A stretch of 64,000 nucleotides of DNA, from contig BMWJ01000003.1 of NCBI GenBank assembly GCA_014651175.1, forward strand, positions 682,001 through 746,000. Reading direction: 5' to 3'. The translations under genes were made by a program, and so were the position numbers. Below are positions 25,691 to 34,849 of the stretch, piece after piece. This DNA comes from Streptomyces clavifer. GTDB taxonomy: Bacteria > Actinomycetota > Actinomycetes > Streptomycetales > Streptomycetaceae. Position 1 is the stretch's first letter. Each line of letters opens with the position of its first letter. The notes beneath the pieces were generated by a model. The model saw only the letters and a program-made list of their open reading frames with translations, was not told the origin of the DNA and did no database searches.

Positions 25691-27031
25691 ATGACCGGCA
25701 CAGACGATGTCCTGCTTGTCCACGGCGGCACCCCGCTGGAGGGCGAGATCCGCGTCCGAGGCGCCAAGAACCTGGTGCCGAAGGCAATGGTCGCCGCGCT
25801 GCTCGGCAGCGGGCCCAGCCGGCTCCGCAACGTGCCCGACATCCGCGATGTGCGGGTGGTCCGGGGACTGCTGCAGCTGCACGGCGTGACCGTCCGCCCC
25901 GGTGACGAGCCGGGCGAACTCATCCTCGACCCGTCGCACGTCGAGAGCGCGAACGTCGCCGACATCGACGCCCACGCGGGCTCGTCGCGCATCCCGATCC
26001 TCTTCTGCGGCCCGCTGCTGCACCGTCTGGGCCACGCCTTCATCCCGGGGCTCGGCGGCTGCGACATCGGCGGCCGGCCGATCGACTTCCACTTCGAGGT
26101 GCTGCGCCAGTTCGGCGCGACCATCGAGAAGCGGGCGGACGGCCAGTACCTGGAGGCCCCGCAGCGGCTGCGCGGCACCAAGATCCGGCTGCCGTACCCG
26201 TCGGTGGGCTCCACCGAGCAGGTGCTCCTCACCGCCGTCCTCGCCGAGGGCGTCACCGAGCTGTCCAACGCGGCCGTCGAGCCGGAGATCGAGGACCTCA
26301 TCTGCGTACTGCAGAAGATGGGCGCGATCATCTCCATGGACACCGACCGGACGATCCGGATCACGGGTGTCGACAGGCTCGACGGCTACACCCACCGGGC
26401 CATCCCGGACCGCCTGGAGGCCGCCTCCTGGGCGTCCGCCGCCCTGGCGACCGAGGGCAACATCTACGTGCGCGGCGCCCAGCAGCGCTCGATGATGACG
26501 TTCCTCAACACCTTCCGCAGGGTCGGCGGCGCGTTCGAGATCGACGACGAGGGCATCCGCTTCTGGCACCCGGGCGGCGCGCTGAACGCCATCGCGCTGG
26601 AGACGGACGTCCACCCCGGTTTCCAGACCGACTGGCAGCAGCCGCTCGTGGTCGCCCTGACGCAGGCCGCCGGCCTGTCGATCGTCCACGAGACGGTGTA
26701 CGAGTCCCGGCTCGGCTTCACCTCGGCGCTCAACCAGATGGGTGCGCACATCCAGCTCTACCGCGAGTGCCTCGGGGGCTCCGACTGCCGCTTCGGGCAG
26801 CGGAACTTCCTGCACTCGGCGGTCGTCTCGGGGCCCACCAAGCTCCAGGGCGCGGACCTGGTGATCCCGGACCTGCGCGGCGGGTTCTCGTACCTGATCG
26901 CCGCGTTGGCGGCCCAGGGCACGTCCCGGGTGCACGGCATCGACCTGATCAACCGCGGCTACGAGAACTTCATGGACAAGCTCGAGAAGCTCGGCGCCAA
27001 GGTCGAACTGCCGGGCGGCTCACTCGTCTGA
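25691..27031 (+). CDS. murA: UDP-N-acetylglucosamine 1-carboxyvinyltransferase
   Basis: A 446-residue EPSP-synthase-fold enzyme that transfers enolpyruvate from PEP to UDP-GlcNAc, the first committed step of peptidoglycan synthesis. The active-site loop contains Cys124 in GLGGCDIGGRP, equivalent to the fosfomycin-sensitive Cys115 of E. coli MurA. RGAKNLVPKAM is the substrate-binding Lys-Asn segment. The start was chosen at ATG 25691 (MTGTDDVLLVHGG); the longer open frame is upstream non-coding sequence. It is transcribed away from yqgE and ends in a hairpin. Confidence 0.95.
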   Translation: MTGTDDVLLVHGGTPLEGEIRVRGAKNLVPKAMVAALLGSGPSRLRNVPDIRDVRVVRGLLQLHGVTVRPGDEPGELILDPSHVESANVADIDAHAGSSRIPILFCGPLLHRLGHAFIPGLGGCDIGGRPIDFHFEVLRQFGATIEKRADGQYLEAPQRLRGTKIRLPYPSVGSTEQVLLTAVLAEGVTELSNAAVEPEIEDLICVLQKMGAIISMDTDRTIRITGVDRLDGYTHRAIPDRLEAASWASAALATEGNIYVRGAQQRSMMTFLNTFRRVGGAFEIDDEGIRFWHPGGALNAIALETDVHPGFQTDWQQPLVVALTQAAGLSIVHETVYESRLGFTSALNQMGAHIQLYRECLGGSDCRFGQRNFLHSAVVSGPTKLQGADLVIPDLRGGFSYLIAALAAQGTSRVHGIDLINRGYENFMDKLEKLGAKVELPGGSLV

Positions 27032-27104
27032 CGCCGCGCCGGACGCGCGCTCCGGCGCACGCACAGTGCTGCCGCACACAGCATTGCGCGACCCCGCACC
27101 ACAG

Positions 27105-27145
27105 CCCGCCGCCCCGGTCCCCCGCCAAGGGACCGGGGCGGCGGG
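27105..27145 (+). terminator. 16-bp hairpin terminator of murA
   Basis: Arms 27105-27120 and 27130-27145 are perfectly complementary and followed by CCTTTTC, a short T-run, 73 nt after the murA stop. Confidence 0.85.
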
Positions 27146-27384
27146 CCTTTTCATCGGCGTGCCCACCGGGCCGGGAAGAGCCTGACCGTACGGTCCCGGG
27201 GGCCCGCCGGAGCCCTCCGTCGGTGCGCGCCCGCCCAGGGGAGCCGCGGTCGCGACCCCACAAGGCCCGCAGAGCGCCCTGACGGCCCCGTACGGGCCAT
27301 GACGCCCTCTCGGGGCCCCCTCGGGTGCCCCGGCGCCTCACAGCGCCTGCGCGGGCGGTGTGCGCCATGGCCCCGGGTACGCCG
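27146..27384. other. Spacer between the murA and hup terminators
   Basis: About 240 bp of very G/C-rich sequence without a credible gene. It lies between two convergent transcripts, each ended by its own hairpin. Confidence 0.5.
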
Positions 27385-27418
27385 AAGGGCGGCCGTCCCG
27401 GTCGGGACGGCCGCCCTT
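27385..27418 (-). terminator. Hairpin terminator of the HU gene
   Basis: Arms 27385-27400 and 27403-27418 are perfect 16-bp complements with a minimal loop, 18 nt beyond the hup stop. No T-run follows. Confidence 0.8.
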
Positions 27419-27435
27419 CTTGATGCCTCGGGGCC

Positions 27436-27717
27436 TTACTTGCCCTTGGCGGCTTCCTTGAGCTTCGAGCCCGCGGAGACCTTCACGCTGTAGCCGGCCG
27501 GGATGTTGATCGGGTCGCCGGTCTGCGGGTTACGAGCGGTGCGAGCGGCACGGTGGGTGCGCTCGAAGGTCAGGAAGCCGGGGATGGTGACCTTCTCGTC
27601 GCCCTTGGCGACGATCTCGCCAACGGTCTCGGCGAGGGCGGCCAGAACGGCGTCGGCGTCCTTGCGGGTCACCTCGGCACGGTCGGCCAGGGCGGCCACC
27701 AGCTCACTGCGGTTCAT
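27436..27717 (-). CDS. hupA: HU-family nucleoid protein
   Basis: A 93-residue HU protein: MNRSELVAALADRAEVTRKD, then the beta-arm region GFLTFERTHRAARTARNPQTG, ending in a Lys-rich tail. HU compacts and bends DNA without sequence preference. The length is that of the short vegetative HU (HupA), not the Lys-rich HupS type. It is convergent with murA and lies downstream of the malic enzyme gene. Confidence 0.93.
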   Translation of the reverse strand: MNRSELVAALADRAEVTRKDADAVLAALAETVGEIVAKGDEKVTIPGFLTFERTHRAARTARNPQTGDPINIPAGYSVKVSAGSKLKEAAKGK

Positions 27718-28054
27718 GTTGTTACTCCCGTGTTCTTCTTGCCTGTGAGGCGTGAGATCGAAGCCGATGCTGCCAGGGCCCTCTGACAGTCCCCGGACCC
27801 GGGTCTGATGTCAGACCCTCGCGCCCGAATACGCATCCTGCCCCCACCTGCGGCGCTAACGCCAATCCGGATCCCCTGGACGTCACACGAAAATCACCAC
27901 TATTTTGCCCGTGGTGACGTTCCGTCGACTCCTTGAAGCGGTCCGCAGCGGATACCGGGCCTGTGGGGCTCGCTGCCCGCCCACCCTAAAGGGGCGTTTG
28001 GGACGCCGCGACCCGCGACGCGCCGTACGGGGCGCCCGGACGTGAGGTAGGGCA
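27718..28054. other. hup upstream region
   Basis: About 340 bp without a gene. It includes the hup leader and promoter area. A/T-rich patches (around 27880-27905) are the likely promoter, but no exact -35/-10 pair stands out. Confidence 0.4.
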
Positions 28055-28090
28055 CCGTCCGCGGGAGCCGTGGCCGACCCCCGCGGGCGG
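28055..28090 (-). terminator. Probable terminator of the malic enzyme gene
   Basis: An 11-bp stem with one G-T pair (28055-28065 with 28080-28090), beginning 6 nt after the stop codon. Confidence 0.55.
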
Positions 28091-28096
28091 CGCGTG

Positions 28097-29530
28097 TTAC
28101 GCGGGGCCCGCCGTGGCCTCGGAGACCCCGGCCGCCTTCGCGGCCTCGCGGACCGCCCCTGCGACGGCTCCGGCCACCTTGTCGTTGAAGACCGACGGGA
28201 TGATGTAGTTCGCGTTCACCTCGTCCTCGGCGACGACGTCGGCGAGGGCGCGGGCCGCGGCGAGCATCATGTCCGAGTTGACCGCGCGGGACTGGGCGTC
28301 CAGCAGGCCGCGGAAGACACCCGGGAAGACCAGGACGTTGTTGATCTGGTTCGGGAAGTCGGAGCGCCCGGTGGCGACAACTGCCGCCGTCTCGCGGGCG
28401 ATCGTCGGGTCGACCTCGGGGTCGGGGTTCGCGAGCGCGAACACGATCGCACCGTCGGCCATGGCGGCGACGTCGTCGCCGTTCAGGACGTTGGGGGCGG
28501 AGACACCGATGAAGACGTCGGCACCGACGACGGCCTCCTTGAGGGTGCCGGTGACACCCTCGGGGTTGGTGTTGTCGGCGATCCAGCGCAGCGGCGAGTC
28601 CGGGTCGGCGGAGACCAGGTCCTCGCGGCCCGCGTGCACCACGCCGTGGATGTCGGCGACGACGGCGTGCTTGACGCCGGCGTCGATGAGCAGCTTCAGG
28701 ATGGCCGTGCCGGCCGCGCCGGCGCCGGACATGACGACCCGTACGTCACCGATCGCCTTGCCGACCACGCGCAGCGCGTTGGTGAGGGCGGCCAGGACGA
28801 CGATCGCGGTGCCGTGCTGGTCGTCGTGGAAGACGGGGATGTCCAGGGCCTCGCGCAGCCGCGCCTCGATCTCGAAGCAGCGGGGGGCGGAGATGTCCTC
28901 CAGGTTGATGCCCGCGAAACCGGGGGCGATTGCCTTCACGATCTCCACGATCGCGTCGGTGTCCTGGGTGTCCAGGCAGATCGGCCACGCGTCGATGCCC
29001 GCGAAGCGCTTGAACAGGGCCGCCTTGCCCTCCATCACGGGGAGCGCCGCCATCGGGCCGATGTTGCCGAGGCCGAGCACCGCGGACCCGTCCGTCACGA
29101 CTGCGACGGAGTTGCGCTTGATGGTGAGGCGGCGGGCGTCCTCGGGGTTCTCGGCGATCGCCATGCAGACCCGGGCCACACCGGGGGTGTAGATCATCGA
29201 GAGGTCGTCACGGTTGCGGATGGGGTGCTTGGACGCCATCTCGATCTTGCCGCCGAGGTGCATCAGGAACGTACGGTCGGAGACCTTGCCGAGGACGACG
29301 CCCTCGATGTCGCGCAGGCCTTCGACGATCTCGTCCGCGTGCGAGGTGGAGGACGCCGCGATCGTGACGTCGATCCGCAGCTTCTCGTGGCCGGAAGCGG
29401 TCACGTCGAGGCCGGTGACCGAACCTCCGGAGGACTCCACGGCCGTGGTCAGCTGGGAGACCGCTGTGCCGCTCGCGGGCACCTCCAGCCTGACCGTCAT
29501 CGAGTACGAGACGCTGGGCGCCGTTGCCAT
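28097..29530 (-). CDS. NAD(P)-dependent malic enzyme with N-terminal ACT domain
   Basis: A 477-residue cytosolic enzyme converting malate to pyruvate and CO2. Residues 1-85 look like a small ligand-binding ACT domain (SVSYSMTVRLEVPASG). The malic enzyme N domain follows (TDGSAVLGLGNIGP, FHDDQHGTAIVVLAA), then the NAD-binding domain (VVMSGAGAAGTAI). The start is ATG 29530 with AAGGA 7 nt upstream. The frame extends further up to 29743, but that part is untranslated leader. The ACT domain suggests allosteric control. Confidence 0.92.
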   Translation of the reverse strand: MATAPSVSYSMTVRLEVPASGTAVSQLTTAVESSGGSVTGLDVTASGHEKLRIDVTIAASSTSHADEIVEGLRDIEGVVLGKVSDRTFLMHLGGKIEMASKHPIRNRDDLSMIYTPGVARVCMAIAENPEDARRLTIKRNSVAVVTDGSAVLGLGNIGPMAALPVMEGKAALFKRFAGIDAWPICLDTQDTDAIVEIVKAIAPGFAGINLEDISAPRCFEIEARLREALDIPVFHDDQHGTAIVVLAALTNALRVVGKAIGDVRVVMSGAGAAGTAILKLLIDAGVKHAVVADIHGVVHAGREDLVSADPDSPLRWIADNTNPEGVTGTLKEAVVGADVFIGVSAPNVLNGDDVAAMADGAIVFALANPDPEVDPTIARETAAVVATGRSDFPNQINNVLVFPGVFRGLLDAQSRAVNSDMMLAAARALADVVAEDEVNANYIIPSVFNDKVAGAVAGAVREAAKAAGVSEATAGPA

Positions 29531-29727
29531 GGCCGAGTCCTTCGCTTTCCTTAGCTTCATTGCTGCGCACCCAGCGGGGGGATGCCCCGTACGTGCGTTC
29601 CGATCGTCGCACCTACCGACCGGTAGCCGGTAATGAGCGGCATCTTTCGGAAACTTTTTTCCACCATACGAGAAGCTACAGGTCGACGGAACCCCTACCG
29701 GGCCGGCCGGCTCCCCCTGTGAACGCA

Positions 29728-29866
29728 GACAGACCCGCGCCACCAGGAGGTGACGCGGGTCTGTCCTCTTCGATTAAGTGGCACCGGCCCGCCATGCTCG
29801 CCTCGCGGCAAGTGGTCGCTCGAAGCGACGAAGGTTGGGCCCGGGGGCTTGGATCGAGCCGATGCC
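29728..29866 (-). ncRNA. Predicted structured small RNA between helD and malic enzyme genes
   Basis: Read on the minus strand, the 5' segment GGCATCGGC (29866-29858) pairs with GCCGGTGCC (29788-29780), closing a long domain (one G-U pair). Inside are two hairpins: 29815-29829 (6 bp, loop of 3) and 29797-29812 (6 bp, tetraloop). A strong 17-bp hairpin with one mismatch (29728-29744 with 29749-29765) ends the RNA. A TAGCCT box (29878-29873) lies 7 nt upstream of the closing stem, a good -10. It lies downstream of the helD terminator, so it needs its own promoter. The closed-stem, bubble and hairpin layout recalls 6S-like RNAs, but I cannot assign a family. Confidence 0.5.
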
Positions 29867-29922
29867 AACACCAGGCTAACAAACACCCCGGAGAAGTGAT
29901 TCCTGTGCGACGGGTTGACTCG

Positions 29923-29955
29923 AAAAAAGGGGCTGCCCGGCTGCGGCAGCCCCTT
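29923..29955 (-). terminator. Rho-independent terminator of the HelD-like gene
   Basis: An 11-bp stem (29927-29937 with 29945-29955) followed on the minus strand by six T (forward A-run 29923-29928), just past the stop codon. Confidence 0.9.
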
Positions 29956-29959
29956 CTTC

Positions 29960-32335
29960 TCAGTCCCTCAGCAGGTCGGGAACGCCGTCCCCGTCCGGCA
30001 TGTCACGCTCCCCCGACACCACGGTCAGCTGTTGCGTCGCACGGGTGAGGGCCACGTACAGCACCCGCAGCCCCGCCGGTGACTCGTCCGCGATCTCCGC
30101 GGGCGAGACGACCACCGTGGCGTCGTACTCCAGCCCCTTCGCCTCCAGGCTCCCCAGCGCCGCCACGCGCTCCCCGAGCTCCGCCAGCCAGGCGCGGGCC
30201 TCGGCACGGCGGTTCATCGCGACGACCACGCCCACGGTGCCGTCCACCTCGGTGAGCAGCCTGCGGACCTCCTCGCGCACGGCGGCGGCCAGATCCCCGT
30301 CCCGTACGGTCTCGAAGCGCGGCTCCACCCCCGTCGAACGAACCGCCACCGGGGACTCCATCCCCGGCATGGCGAGCGCCAGCACCTTCGCCGCGAGCTC
30401 GGCGATCTCCGCCGGGTTGCGGTAGTTCACCGTGAGGGTGAACCGGCGCCTCGGCCGGCTGCCGAGCGCCTCGTCACGGGCGGCGGCCGCCTCGTCCGGG
30501 TCCGACCAGGAGGACTGCGCCGCGTCGCCGACGATCGTCCAGGTGGCGTGCCGCCCGCGACGGCCGACCATGCGCCACTGCATGGGCGTCAGGTCCTGTG
30601 CCTCGTCGACGATCACATGGGCGTACTCGGTGCGCTCCGCCGCCAGCCGTTCGGCCCGCTCCCACTGGGTCTCCTCGCGGTGCGGCATCAGCTCGTCCAG
30701 ACCCGTGAGCTGGTCCAGCGGGTCGAGTTCACGCTTCTTCTTCGGGCGGTTCGGGGTGCCCAGAAGCGTCTGCAGCTCGTCCAGCAGGGCCACGTCGTGG
30801 ACGGAGAGCGGGCCCTTGCCGTCCTCGTCCAGCCGCTTCAGCGCACGGGCCAGCCGGCGCACCTCGCCCTGGTTGAGAATCCGGCGCGCCCACCGGCTCA
30901 GCCGCCGCTCGTCGCCCATCGCGGCCAGGACCTTGCGCGGGGTGAGTTCCGGCCACCAGGCGTTCAGGAAGGCGAGGAAGGGAGTCTCCGTGGAGACGTC
31001 CTCGTCGAACGAGGAGCGGAGCTCCGCCGCCAGTTCGGGGTCCGTGTAGCGGCCCCGGCCCGACGACTTGCTCCACAGGGCGTCCAGGAGCAGTTTGCGG
31101 GCGCGCGGGCGCAGCAGGTTGACGGGCGCGGTGCCGCCGAGCACGTTGTGCCGGATGCGCCGGAGCTCGTCCGCGTTCAGCTCGACGCGGCCGCCGAACG
31201 CGACCACCCGCAACCGGGTCGGGGTGCCCCGGTCGTCCGGGGCCTGCGCCTCACCGAACGCCAGCTGCCCGTCCTGGGCGGCCGGCCGGGGCGCGGACTG
31301 CTCCAGCGCCCCGCGGGCCGCCTTGCGCAGCACGTGCAGCATCCGGGAGGAGCCCTTGATCCGGGCCACGGCCGGCTCGTCGTAGGTGGTCGCCCCCTCG
31401 GCCCCCGCCGCCTCGTCGGACAGCGAGCCGACCGCCCTGATCGCGACCTGGCCCTCCTCACCGAGCGAGGGCAGCACCCCTTCGGTGTACGCGACCAGCA
31501 GCGGGGTCGGCGAGACGACGAGGATGCCGCCCGCGTAACGGCGCCGGTCCTGGTACAGGAGGTACGCGGCCCGGTGCAGGGCCACCGCCGTCTTGCCGGT
31601 GCCCGGCCCGCCCGACACCTCCGTGACGGAGGCCGCAGGGGCCCGGATCACCAGGTCCTGCTCGGCCTGGATGGACGAGACGATGTCCCGCATGGTGTGG
31701 CTGCGGGCCTGACCCAGCGCCGCCATCAGGGCGCCGTCGCCGATGACGGGCAGCTTGTCGCCGCCGAGGTACGCCGTCAGCTCCGGGCGCATCAGGTCGT
31801 CCTCGACCCCCAGGACCCGGCGGCCCTTGGAGCGGATGACGCGCCGGCGCACGACCCTGCCCGGGTCCTTCGGCGTCGACCGGTAGAACGGCGCGGCGGC
31901 CGGGGCACGCCAGTCGATCACCAGGGGCGCGTAGTCCGAATCGAGTACTCCTATGCGGCCGATGTGGAGCGTCTCCGCGATGTCGGCGGTGCTGTCCTCC
32001 CGTACGACGTCGTCGGCCGGCTCGACGGAGGTGAACGCGCCGTCCGGGCCGCGTTCACCGTCCTTGCCGAGCAGCAGGTCGATCCTGCCGAAGAGGAAGT
32101 CCTCGAACTCGCTGTTCAGCCGGTTGAGGTGGACACCGGCGCGGAAGACCTGGGCATCGCGCTCGGCGAGCGCCCCCGGTGTACCGACCTGGCCCCGTTT
32201 ACTGGCGTCGTGCATGAGAAATTCCGCCTCGTGGATCTTCTCCTCGAGGCGGTGGTACACCCGGTCCAGATGTTCTTGCTCGACACCGATTTCCCGGTCC
32301 CGCAGCGAATCGACAGCGGCATCCTGCGCGGCCAC
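29960..32335 (-). CDS. HelD-like RNA-polymerase-associated UvrD-family helicase
   Basis: A 791-residue SF1 ATPase. An N-terminal coiled-coil (15-90) precedes the split helicase. Walker A is GGPGTGKT (242-249), then comes a large insertion, then VIVDEAQDLTPMQW (motif II), the UvrD-type LEAKGLEYD, and LYVALTRATQQL (motif VI). This is the layout of actinobacterial HelD, which frees stalled RNA polymerase, and of HelR, which protects RNA polymerase from rifamycins. No RAE-type rifamycin-responsive repeat is seen upstream of the GTG start. Which of the two roles applies is undecided. Confidence 0.85.
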   Translation of the reverse strand: MAAQDAAVDSLRDREIGVEQEHLDRVYHRLEEKIHEAEFLMHDASKRGQVGTPGALAERDAQVFRAGVHLNRLNSEFEDFLFGRIDLLLGKDGERGPDGAFTSVEPADDVVREDSTADIAETLHIGRIGVLDSDYAPLVIDWRAPAAAPFYRSTPKDPGRVVRRRVIRSKGRRVLGVEDDLMRPELTAYLGGDKLPVIGDGALMAALGQARSHTMRDIVSSIQAEQDLVIRAPAASVTEVSGGPGTGKTAVALHRAAYLLYQDRRRYAGGILVVSPTPLLVAYTEGVLPSLGEEGQVAIRAVGSLSDEAAGAEGATTYDEPAVARIKGSSRMLHVLRKAARGALEQSAPRPAAQDGQLAFGEAQAPDDRGTPTRLRVVAFGGRVELNADELRRIRHNVLGGTAPVNLLRPRARKLLLDALWSKSSGRGRYTDPELAAELRSSFDEDVSTETPFLAFLNAWWPELTPRKVLAAMGDERRLSRWARRILNQGEVRRLARALKRLDEDGKGPLSVHDVALLDELQTLLGTPNRPKKKRELDPLDQLTGLDELMPHREETQWERAERLAAERTEYAHVIVDEAQDLTPMQWRMVGRRGRHATWTIVGDAAQSSWSDPDEAAAARDEALGSRPRRRFTLTVNYRNPAEIAELAAKVLALAMPGMESPVAVRSTGVEPRFETVRDGDLAAAVREEVRRLLTEVDGTVGVVVAMNRRAEARAWLAELGERVAALGSLEAKGLEYDATVVVSPAEIADESPAGLRVLYVALTRATQQLTVVSGERDMPDGDGVPDLLRD

Positions 32336-32471
32336 CGAGGCCCCCTTCTGACGTGCATCAAGCAGCCGTCAACCGTACGCGAAAGGGGGCCCCTCGCGCA
32401 CCTGCCGCCCCGATTGCCTTCCGGGGCCTTCGTTCGGATCGCGCCGGGCCGATCCGAACGGAGGATCCAGG

Positions 32472-33338
32472 TCAGGCATCGATCTCCACCAGCCGCTCGC
32501 CGTCGAAGGTCCGGACCTCGAAGTGGTCGATGTCATCACGGGCCATCGCCGTACCGCCGTGCACGTACAGCGGGTTCTTCGCACTCTCGCGTGAGGAGCC
32601 CTCGATCCCGTAACCCCAGGTCGGCACGGACCAGGAGGTGACGACCTCCTCCTCACCGGTCCGGGAGACGGCGATCAGGCTGCACTTCTGCGGGCCCTTG
32701 ACGTTCGTCAGCTCCAGGACCGTGTGCGTGCCCCATGCCTTCGGCTCCAGGCCGACCGTCGCGCCGACCCGGGTGGTGGGGTCCGTCGCCCGCACCTTCT
32801 CGGTCATGTGGTGGAAGAAGGCGTCCTCGGCGGGACTCGTCGGGTGCGGGTCGGCGGCCTGGACCCGGGCGGCCGGCTTCCCGTCCGCCGTGGCGACGAC
32901 CGCGATCACCGGGCCGCCGATCACGAGGACCGCCGCCGCCGCGAGGAGCAGCCTGCCGCGCCTCCGCCGCTGCGCCCGCTTCCGGGCGACCTCGTCGACC
33001 AGACCGGAGAGCAGCCGGGGCGCGGGGCGCTCCGGGACGTGCGGGACGGGGCGGCCGCCCGGGTCGGCCGCGGGGGCCTCCGCGAGCATCGCCAGCATGG
33101 GTTCCATCCCGGCGAACTCGTCGAGGTGGGCGCTGCACAGCGCACAGCCCGCCAGGTGCGCCTCGAAGGCGCTCGCCTCGGCGTCGTCGAGGATGCCCAG
33201 GACGTACGCACCGGCCGCGTCGTGCTCCGGCCCTTCCCGGGGGAAGTCGAAGGGACCGGGGGTGGGGCCCGGGGGTCCCGAGGGGCCGCGGGCACCGGTC
33301 GGCCGGGGCCCGAAGGGCAGCCACTCGTGGTCGCTCAT
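32472..33338 (-). CDS. rsuA: Anti-sigma factor, probable RsuA
   Basis: About 288 residues. A Pro/Gly-rich start leads into a zf-HC2 anti-sigma domain with the H61-x3-C65-x2-C68 zinc motif (HLAGCALC). One transmembrane helix follows (around 130-150, after the RKRAQRRRRGR cluster), then an extracytoplasmic domain. It should hold the sigma factor until an envelope signal arrives. The ATG overlaps the sigma factor stop as ATGA. The RsuA name rests on remembered synteny with S. coelicolor SCO2953. Confidence 0.82.
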   Translation of the reverse strand: MSDHEWLPFGPRPTGARGPSGPPGPTPGPFDFPREGPEHDAAGAYVLGILDDAEASAFEAHLAGCALCSAHLDEFAGMEPMLAMLAEAPAADPGGRPVPHVPERPAPRLLSGLVDEVARKRAQRRRRGRLLLAAAAVLVIGGPVIAVVATADGKPAARVQAADPHPTSPAEDAFFHHMTEKVRATDPTTRVGATVGLEPKAWGTHTVLELTNVKGPQKCSLIAVSRTGEEEVVTSWSVPTWGYGIEGSSRESAKNPLYVHGGTAMARDDIDHFEVRTFDGERLVEIDA

Positions 33339-33922
33339 GCCGTGATCCCCCTCTCTTCGAGTGCGAGCTTCATGGAACGGAGTGCGTAGAACACCCGGGA
33401 CCGCACGGTCCCGCTGGGTACGCCGAGCATCTCGGCGGCCTCGTTGACCGTACGGCCCTTGAAGTAGGTCTCGACCAATGCTTCCCGGTGAGCCGGGGTC
33501 AAATCGTCGAGCGCGTCCGAGAGCGTCATCAGCCACAACGCCTTGTCAATCTCGTCCTCCGCGGGAATGACCTCCAGCGGCGACGGATCGACCTCGCGCG
33601 GCCGGGCCTGCCGGCTGCGGTGGCCGTCGATGACGATGCGCCGGGCGACCGTCACCAGCCAGGGGCGGACGGAGCCGGTCGCCCGATTGAGCGAACCGGC
33701 GTTCTTCCAGGCACGGATGAGCGTTTCCTGCACCACGTCCTCGGCCCGCTGGCGGTCACCCGCGACGAGTCGGAGCACGTAGGCCAGCAAAGGACCGGCA
33801 TGTTCGCGGTAGAGCGCCCGCATCAGCTCCTCGTCGGGGACGTCGGAGGCGGAGCGGGGCGGTTCACTGCGATGTCGAGCCCTGTGCGGACGGTCATCGG
33901 CCACGGCCGCATCCTTGCGCAC
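33335..33922 (-). CDS. sigU: ECF sigma factor, probable SigU
   Basis: A 195-residue ECF sigma factor. Region 2 spans about 30-100 (LYREHAGPLLAYVLRLVAGDRQRAEDVVQETLIRAW), and region 4 about 130-185 (LTPAHREALVETYFKGRTVNEAAEMLGVPSGTVRSRV). It directs RNA polymerase to envelope or secretion stress promoters under control of the overlapping anti-sigma gene. The location next to nnaR/narK matches S. coelicolor sigU (SCO2954) from memory. No extra C-terminal domain is present. Confidence 0.88.
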   Translation of the reverse strand: MRKDAAVADDRPHRARHRSEPPRSASDVPDEELMRALYREHAGPLLAYVLRLVAGDRQRAEDVVQETLIRAWKNAGSLNRATGSVRPWLVTVARRIVIDGHRSRQARPREVDPSPLEVIPAEDEIDKALWLMTLSDALDDLTPAHREALVETYFKGRTVNEAAEMLGVPSGTVRSRVFYALRSMKLALEERGITA

Positions 33923-34068
33923 CCGAACCTCCCGGTCGAGACCCTGTCGAGCTCTGTGACCATCGATACGGGCCCCGCCAGAGGATCATTCAACGGACGC
34001 GGAACTTTTTCGCGCGGCCGGACGGCGGCGCACCGCGGTCACGCGCGCGGCCGGACGGCGCCCGGCGG

Positions 34069-34659
34069 TCAGGTGACGGCCTTCACCCGGCGGCGGTGCC
34101 GGGCCACCCGCTCCCGGTTGCCGCAGACCTCGCTGGAACACCAGCGCCGCCGGCGCCCCCGCGACGTGTCCAGGTAGAGCCGCCGGCAGGCGTCGCCCTC
34201 GCAACGACGCAGCCCGGCCCGGGCCACCGGGTCCGTCAGCAGCTCCACCGCGTCCCTGGCCACCGCGGCCAGCAGCGCCCCGCACGCGGGTTCCTCACTC
34301 AGCACCCGTACGAGCACGCCGCCCTTCCCCCGTACCGCCCGCAGGCCCGGAGTCGCTCCGGCCGCACGGGTGTTGACGCCTTCCAGGGCTCCGTCGGCGC
34401 GGCCTCCGGACAGCTCCGCCGTCATCAGCCGGTCGATGCCCGTACGCAACTGCCGGAAGCGCGCCACCCACGTGTCGTCCACGGACGTCAGCGGCGTCCC
34501 CTCCGGGACCAGCCGCGACGCCACCAGCCACTCGGCGAGCCGTGCGGGGCCGTCCAGTTGCTCGCAGGCACCGGAGACCCCCGCGGCCGTCGCCACCAGG
34601 TCCAGGCAGATCCGACCGGAGTCGAACCGCCGGCCGTACGAGCCCGTGCCCGCCGCCAT
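34069..34659 (-). CDS. CGNR zinc-finger (ABATE-domain) protein
   Basis: A 196-residue protein. The N-terminal domain is of the ABATE stress-response type (SGRICLDLVATAAG). The C-terminal CGNR finger has four Cys: C at RRCEGDAC, then WCSSEVCGNRERVARHRRR. It probably binds DNA as a regulator; target unknown. Start ATG 34659. It stands alone, with about 150 bp free on the sigU side. Confidence 0.88.
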   Translation of the reverse strand: MAAGTGSYGRRFDSGRICLDLVATAAGVSGACEQLDGPARLAEWLVASRLVPEGTPLTSVDDTWVARFRQLRTGIDRLMTAELSGGRADGALEGVNTRAAGATPGLRAVRGKGGVLVRVLSEEPACGALLAAVARDAVELLTDPVARAGLRRCEGDACRRLYLDTSRGRRRRWCSSEVCGNRERVARHRRRVKAVT

Positions 34660-34849
34660 GAGCCTGCCACCGCCTCGGGGTCACCGGTAGGAAGTCACCG
34701 CCACCAGAGTGCCCGTCCCCGGGCCGCCCCGGAACCCCTCCTGCCGCCCGGGACACCGCCGTGGCCTGCCCGCAGGAACGACGGAACAGCCCTCCGCGGA
34801 GCCGCGCCTGCGGCACGGGCCCGGACGCGCCCCTCGCACCGCGAGCCGC

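Noticed and set aside
32336..32470. Rifamycin-associated element (RAE) upstream of the HelD-like gene
   Set aside because: No inverted repeat of the RAE type is visible, so I do not call the gene helR.
30548..32641. Plus-strand 697-residue frame over the HelD-like gene
   Set aside because: Antisense shadow with biased Arg/Gly/Val composition.
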